A stretch of DNA of 64,000 nt from Psychrobacillus psychrodurans (GTDB lineage: Bacteria; Bacillota; Bacilli; Bacillales_A; Planococcaceae): the NCBI GenBank assembly GCA_900114885.1, contig FOUN01000002.1, positions 310,001 through 374,000 on the forward strand, written 5' to 3'. Both the position numbers and the translations under genes were made by a program. The notes below the pieces were generated by a model. It saw nothing but the letters and a program-made list of their open reading frames with translations. It searched no databases and was not told where the DNA came from. Positions 61,941 to 64,000 of this stretch are shown in pieces. The number at the start of each line of letters is the position of its first letter. Positions within the stretch are counted from its first letter, which is position 1.

Positions 61941-62174
61941 GTGAAGCAGCTGATCGAAGCAATCGTTAAACCGATAGTTGATTATCCAGAAAATGTAAAG
62001 GTTGAAAAAGAAGAAAGTATAAACCGTATAGTTTATAAACTTTCTGTTCATCCTGAAGATATGGGGAAAGTAATTGGCAAACAAGGGCGTGTCGCGAAAG
62101 CAATTCGTACAATTGTTTACTCAGCAGCAGGCAGTCACCAAAAGAAAAAAACATATGTCGACATATTAGATTAA
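61941..62174 (+). CDS. khpA: KH-domain RNA-binding protein KhpA (YlqC)
   Basis: A 77-residue protein that is almost entirely a KH domain, with the RNA-binding loop GKVIGKQGRVAKAIR. KhpA pairs with KhpB/Jag in cell-elongation control and RNA binding in Gram-positives. GTG start after GGAGGGG. In B. subtilis ylqD, rimM and trmD follow; here ylqD is missing and a terminator follows directly. Confidence 0.92.
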   Translation: MKQLIEAIVKPIVDYPENVKVEKEESINRIVYKLSVHPEDMGKVIGKQGRVAKAIRTIVYSAAGSHQKKKTYVDILD

Positions 62175-62203
62175 AGGGAGAACAATTTGTTCTTCCTTTT
62201 TTG
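62174..62203 (+). terminator. Intrinsic terminator after khpA
   Basis: AAGGGAGAACAA and TTGTTCTTCCTT (one wobble) followed by TTTT. It overlaps the khpA stop codon and separates rpsP-khpA from rimM-trmD. Confidence 0.85.
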
Positions 62204-62228
62204 ATAGTTATGAAAACATTATACTCAG

Positions 62229-62337
62229 ATGTCTAGCTCCAGTGCCTAGTCCACCTGAGTTGCTTCAGGATTTTACGTAAAGCTCGTCACAGAAGAACGT
62301 TGTCAGGGCTGACCTAGGCGCCTGCGCATTTCTAAAA
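62229..62337 (+). repeat. Dispersed repeat (first family), copy after khpA
   Basis: Begins TCTAGCTCCAGTGCCTAG and ends CCTAGGCGCCTGCGCATTTC, with an internal AAAGCTCGTCACAGAAGAAC like the 39-bp module upstream of gmk. Confidence 0.8.
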
Positions 62338-62426
62338 GATTAAGAAGGTATATAAAATTGTACCGTGTACACTGTGTTTTAAGGATGAAAGAATGAATAA
62401 ATAATACTACTGATTTGCGTTACAAG

Positions 62427-62602
62427 TGGAGAACAAAGGCCAAGTGCGCCACGTCTTGTGGCAAAGCCTTTGTGACCAACATCCTGTTGGCATCCGCGGG
62501 CGAGGTCGAGCCTCCTCAGTCAGGCGCTACGATTCTTCCTAGCGGAGTCTCGACTTTCTCGCTTATTCCGCTGGAGTCGCCACATTTCACTACAATCAAT
62601 TA
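62427..62602 (+). repeat. GC-rich palindromic repeat (second family), copy 3, with a hairpin cluster at its start
   Basis: The end part (CCGCTGGAGTCGCCACATTT to ACTACAATCAATT) matches copy 1. The first about 70 bases are instead three small inverted repeats: ACAAAGGC/GCCTTTGT, GCCAC/GTGGC and CCAACA/TGTTGG. No gene is supported here; open frames across it are by-products of the repeat. Confidence 0.7.
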
Positions 62603-62838
62603 AGTGAATAGTACTGCACTATAAGATTTTGCATAGTCTATCGCTTGGATAATAAATTTAGTCAGGGTAATATAGGGATAAAATCGTCTGTTGAACTGAG
62701 CTACTATTTTGTAAAGAAGAATGTAGAAAGTGGATCTTCTTTTTCCTAAGTCCCTTTTTTCTTTACTTGTTTTAAGATAAATCATGTGTACTTAGGTGAT
62801 TTTATACTAGTTAGCCAAACATATTAAGTGGATTTAAT

Positions 62839-62966
62839 TGATTGGAGCGCAGAGCGGCGACTCCAGTGGGAAAAGCGCGAGATGAAGACCCTGGACTGAG
62901 CGAAAGCGAAGGAAGCGGCTGAAGCCGTGCCCACGGAAAGCGTCCGCTCGGAGCGGAAATCAATGA
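62839..62966 (-). repeat. GC-rich palindromic repeat (second family), copy 4
   Basis: From GATTGGAGCGCAGAGCGGCG to CGCTCGGAGCGGAAATCAAT, oriented opposite to copy 3, so the two form an inverted pair around 62603-62838. It lies about 75 bases before rimM. With the copies above it accounts for most of the 62204-63039 gap; the remaining A/T-rich stretch holds no gene I can support. Confidence 0.8.
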
Positions 62967-63039
62967 CATATCTACATTTTTATTTTTAAAGGTCCGGGCG
63001 TCTTTTTTTACACGGTTTTCTTACTAGGAGGTAATCTTA

Positions 63040-63558
63040 ATGGAATGGTTTAATGTAGGTAAGATAGTAAATACACACGGTATTTGGGGAGAGGTTCGAG
63101 TAATCTCTACGACAGACTTTGCTGACGAACGCTATGAAGTTGGAAGCGAACTTGCGTTACATAAAGCAGATGGTTCTAAACCAATTATTGTTAAAGTAGC
63201 AAGTCATCGTCAACATAAGAATTTTGATTTATTAACTTTTGAAGGATACTCATTGTTGAAGGATGTAGAAGCATTTAGAAACGCAATTTTAAAGGTTTCT
63301 GAAAAATACCTTTCAGAGTTAGAAGAAAATGAGTTCTATTTTCACGAAATTATAGGTTGTACAGTAGAATCTACTGAAGGTGAAATTATTGGAACTATAA
63401 CAGAAATTATTCAAACTGGCGCCAACGATGTTTGGACTGTGAGACCCGAAAAAGGAAAAAAAGACCACTATATTCCTTATATTGAAGACGTAGTGAAATC
63501 AATTGATATTGAAAATAAAAAAATCAAAATAGAAGTATTGGATGGTCTGTTATCATGA
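63040..63558 (+). CDS. rimM: Ribosome maturation factor RimM
   Basis: Assists 30S head assembly by binding S19. The 172-residue protein has an N-terminal domain ([34 protein letters not shown]) and a C-terminal PRC-barrel ([38 protein letters not shown]). AGGAGGT precedes the ATG. The end overlaps the trmD start. It lacks its usual upstream neighbour ylqD. Confidence 0.95.
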   Translation: MEWFNVGKIVNTHGIWGEVRVISTTDFADERYEVGSELALHKADGSKPIIVKVASHRQHKNFDLLTFEGYSLLKDVEAFRNAILKVSEKYLSELEENEFYFHEIIGCTVESTEGEIIGTITEIIQTGANDVWTVRPEKGKKDHYIPYIEDVVKSIDIENKKIKIEVLDGLLS

Positions 63559-64000
63559 TGAACATTCACATTCTTTCTCTTTTTCCAGAAATGTTTACTG
63601 GTGTATTTAATTCATCGATTTTGAAAAAGGCCCAAGAAAAGAATGAAGCAACGATAAATGTAGTAAATTTTAGGGATTACTCAGGTAACAAACATCATCA
63701 AGTGGACGACTATCCATATGGCGGTGGTGCAGGGATGGTGTTAAAGCCTGAACCTATTTTTAATGCCATAGAGGCTCTTCCGCCAAGTAAAGGACCGAGT
63801 AGACGCATTATCCTTTTGTGTCCTCAGGGAGAACGTTTTACGCAGAAAAAAGCGGAAGAACTAGCACGGGAAGAAGAGCTTGTTTTTATTTGTGGACACT
63901 ACGAAGGCTATGATGAACGAATTCGAGAGCACTTAGTGACAGACGAAATTTCTATTGGAGATTTTGTTTTAACAGGTGGCGAGCTTGCAGCCATGACGGT
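63555..64000 (+). CDS. trmD: tRNA (guanine37-N1)-methyltransferase TrmD (3' end outside window)
   Basis: A SPOUT methyltransferase making m1G37. About 148 codons are visible to the window edge. The N-terminus reads [20 protein letters not shown], then [20 protein letters not shown], the trefoil-knot SAM site [11 protein letters not shown] and [15 protein letters not shown]. Two ATG codons, at 63555 and 63558, are possible. The first overlaps the rimM stop; the second gives the usual N-terminus length. Confidence 0.96.
   Translation, partial: MMNIHILSLFPEMFTGVFNSSILKKAQEKNEATINVVNFRDYSGNKHHQVDDYPYGGGAGMVLKPEPIFNAIEALPPSKGPSRRIILLCPQGERFTQKKAEELAREEELVFICGHYEGYDERIREHLVTDEISIGDFVLTGGELAAMT

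Noticed and set aside
62415-62785. Short open frames on both strands between khpA and rimM
   Set aside because: They run through palindromic repeats or A/T-rich filler and lack start signals.

Overview
The window is low-GC DNA from an endospore-forming member of the Bacillales. Sporulation genes (sigE, sigG, spoVM, an alpha/beta-type SASP), T-box and PyrR RNA control, and a gene order that follows the Bacillus subtilis sigE-to-trmD region all support this. The frequent intergenic palindromic repeats and some missing genes suggest a Planococcaceae-type genome (Psychrobacillus or Lysinibacillus relative). That genus-level guess is inference, not read directly.

Layout. (1) 1-9.7 kb: 3' part of sigE, sigG, then the ylmC-ylmE-sepF-ylmG-ylmH-divIVA cell-division block, ileS behind a tRNA-Ile T-box, lspA and an RluD-type pseudouridine synthase. 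(2) 9.7-21.6 kb: the complete de novo pyrimidine operon pyrR-pyrP-pyrB-pyrC-pyrAA-pyrAB-pyrK-pyrD-pyrF-pyrE. It has a classical PyrR attenuator before pyrR and a less typical leader before pyrB. (3) 21.6-28 kb: an accessory stretch with a divergent HPr kinase-like gene, psiE, a low-complexity membrane-anchored protein, an unusual SASP, a LysR regulator, a YitT-family membrane protein, a broken small membrane-protein gene and an unrecognised membrane protein. (4) 28-42.9 kb: rqcH (divergent), gmk, rpoZ, coaBC, priA, def, fmt, rsmB, prpC, prkC, rsgA, rpe, thiN, spoVM and convergent rpmB. (5) 42.9-44.1 kb: a 1.2-kb repeat-rich gap. (6) 44.1-54.1 kb: Asp23-family yloU, fakA, sdaAB-sdaAA, recG, and the FapR-controlled fapR-plsX-fabD-fabG-acpP lipid genes. 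(7) 54.4-64 kb: rnc, smc, ftsY, ylxM, ffh, rpsP, khpA, an 865-bp repeat-rich gap, rimM and the start of trmD.

Most genes are core functions (translation, secretion, division, pyrimidine and fatty-acid synthesis) in tightly packed operons with overlapping stop/start codons. Novelty is concentrated in the gaps. The strongest candidates are two arrays of degenerate 21-bp repeats (8042-8186 and 43674-43799). Each unit has a short conserved core and a variable remainder, and the two arrays have different cores. Other points are a GC-rich palindromic repeat family present as two inverted pairs, a 39-bp amplification upstream of gmk, an RNA hairpin that would hide the sigG ribosome-binding site, a cre-like site beside the HprK-like gene, and the absence of remA, rlmN and ylqD from their usual places.
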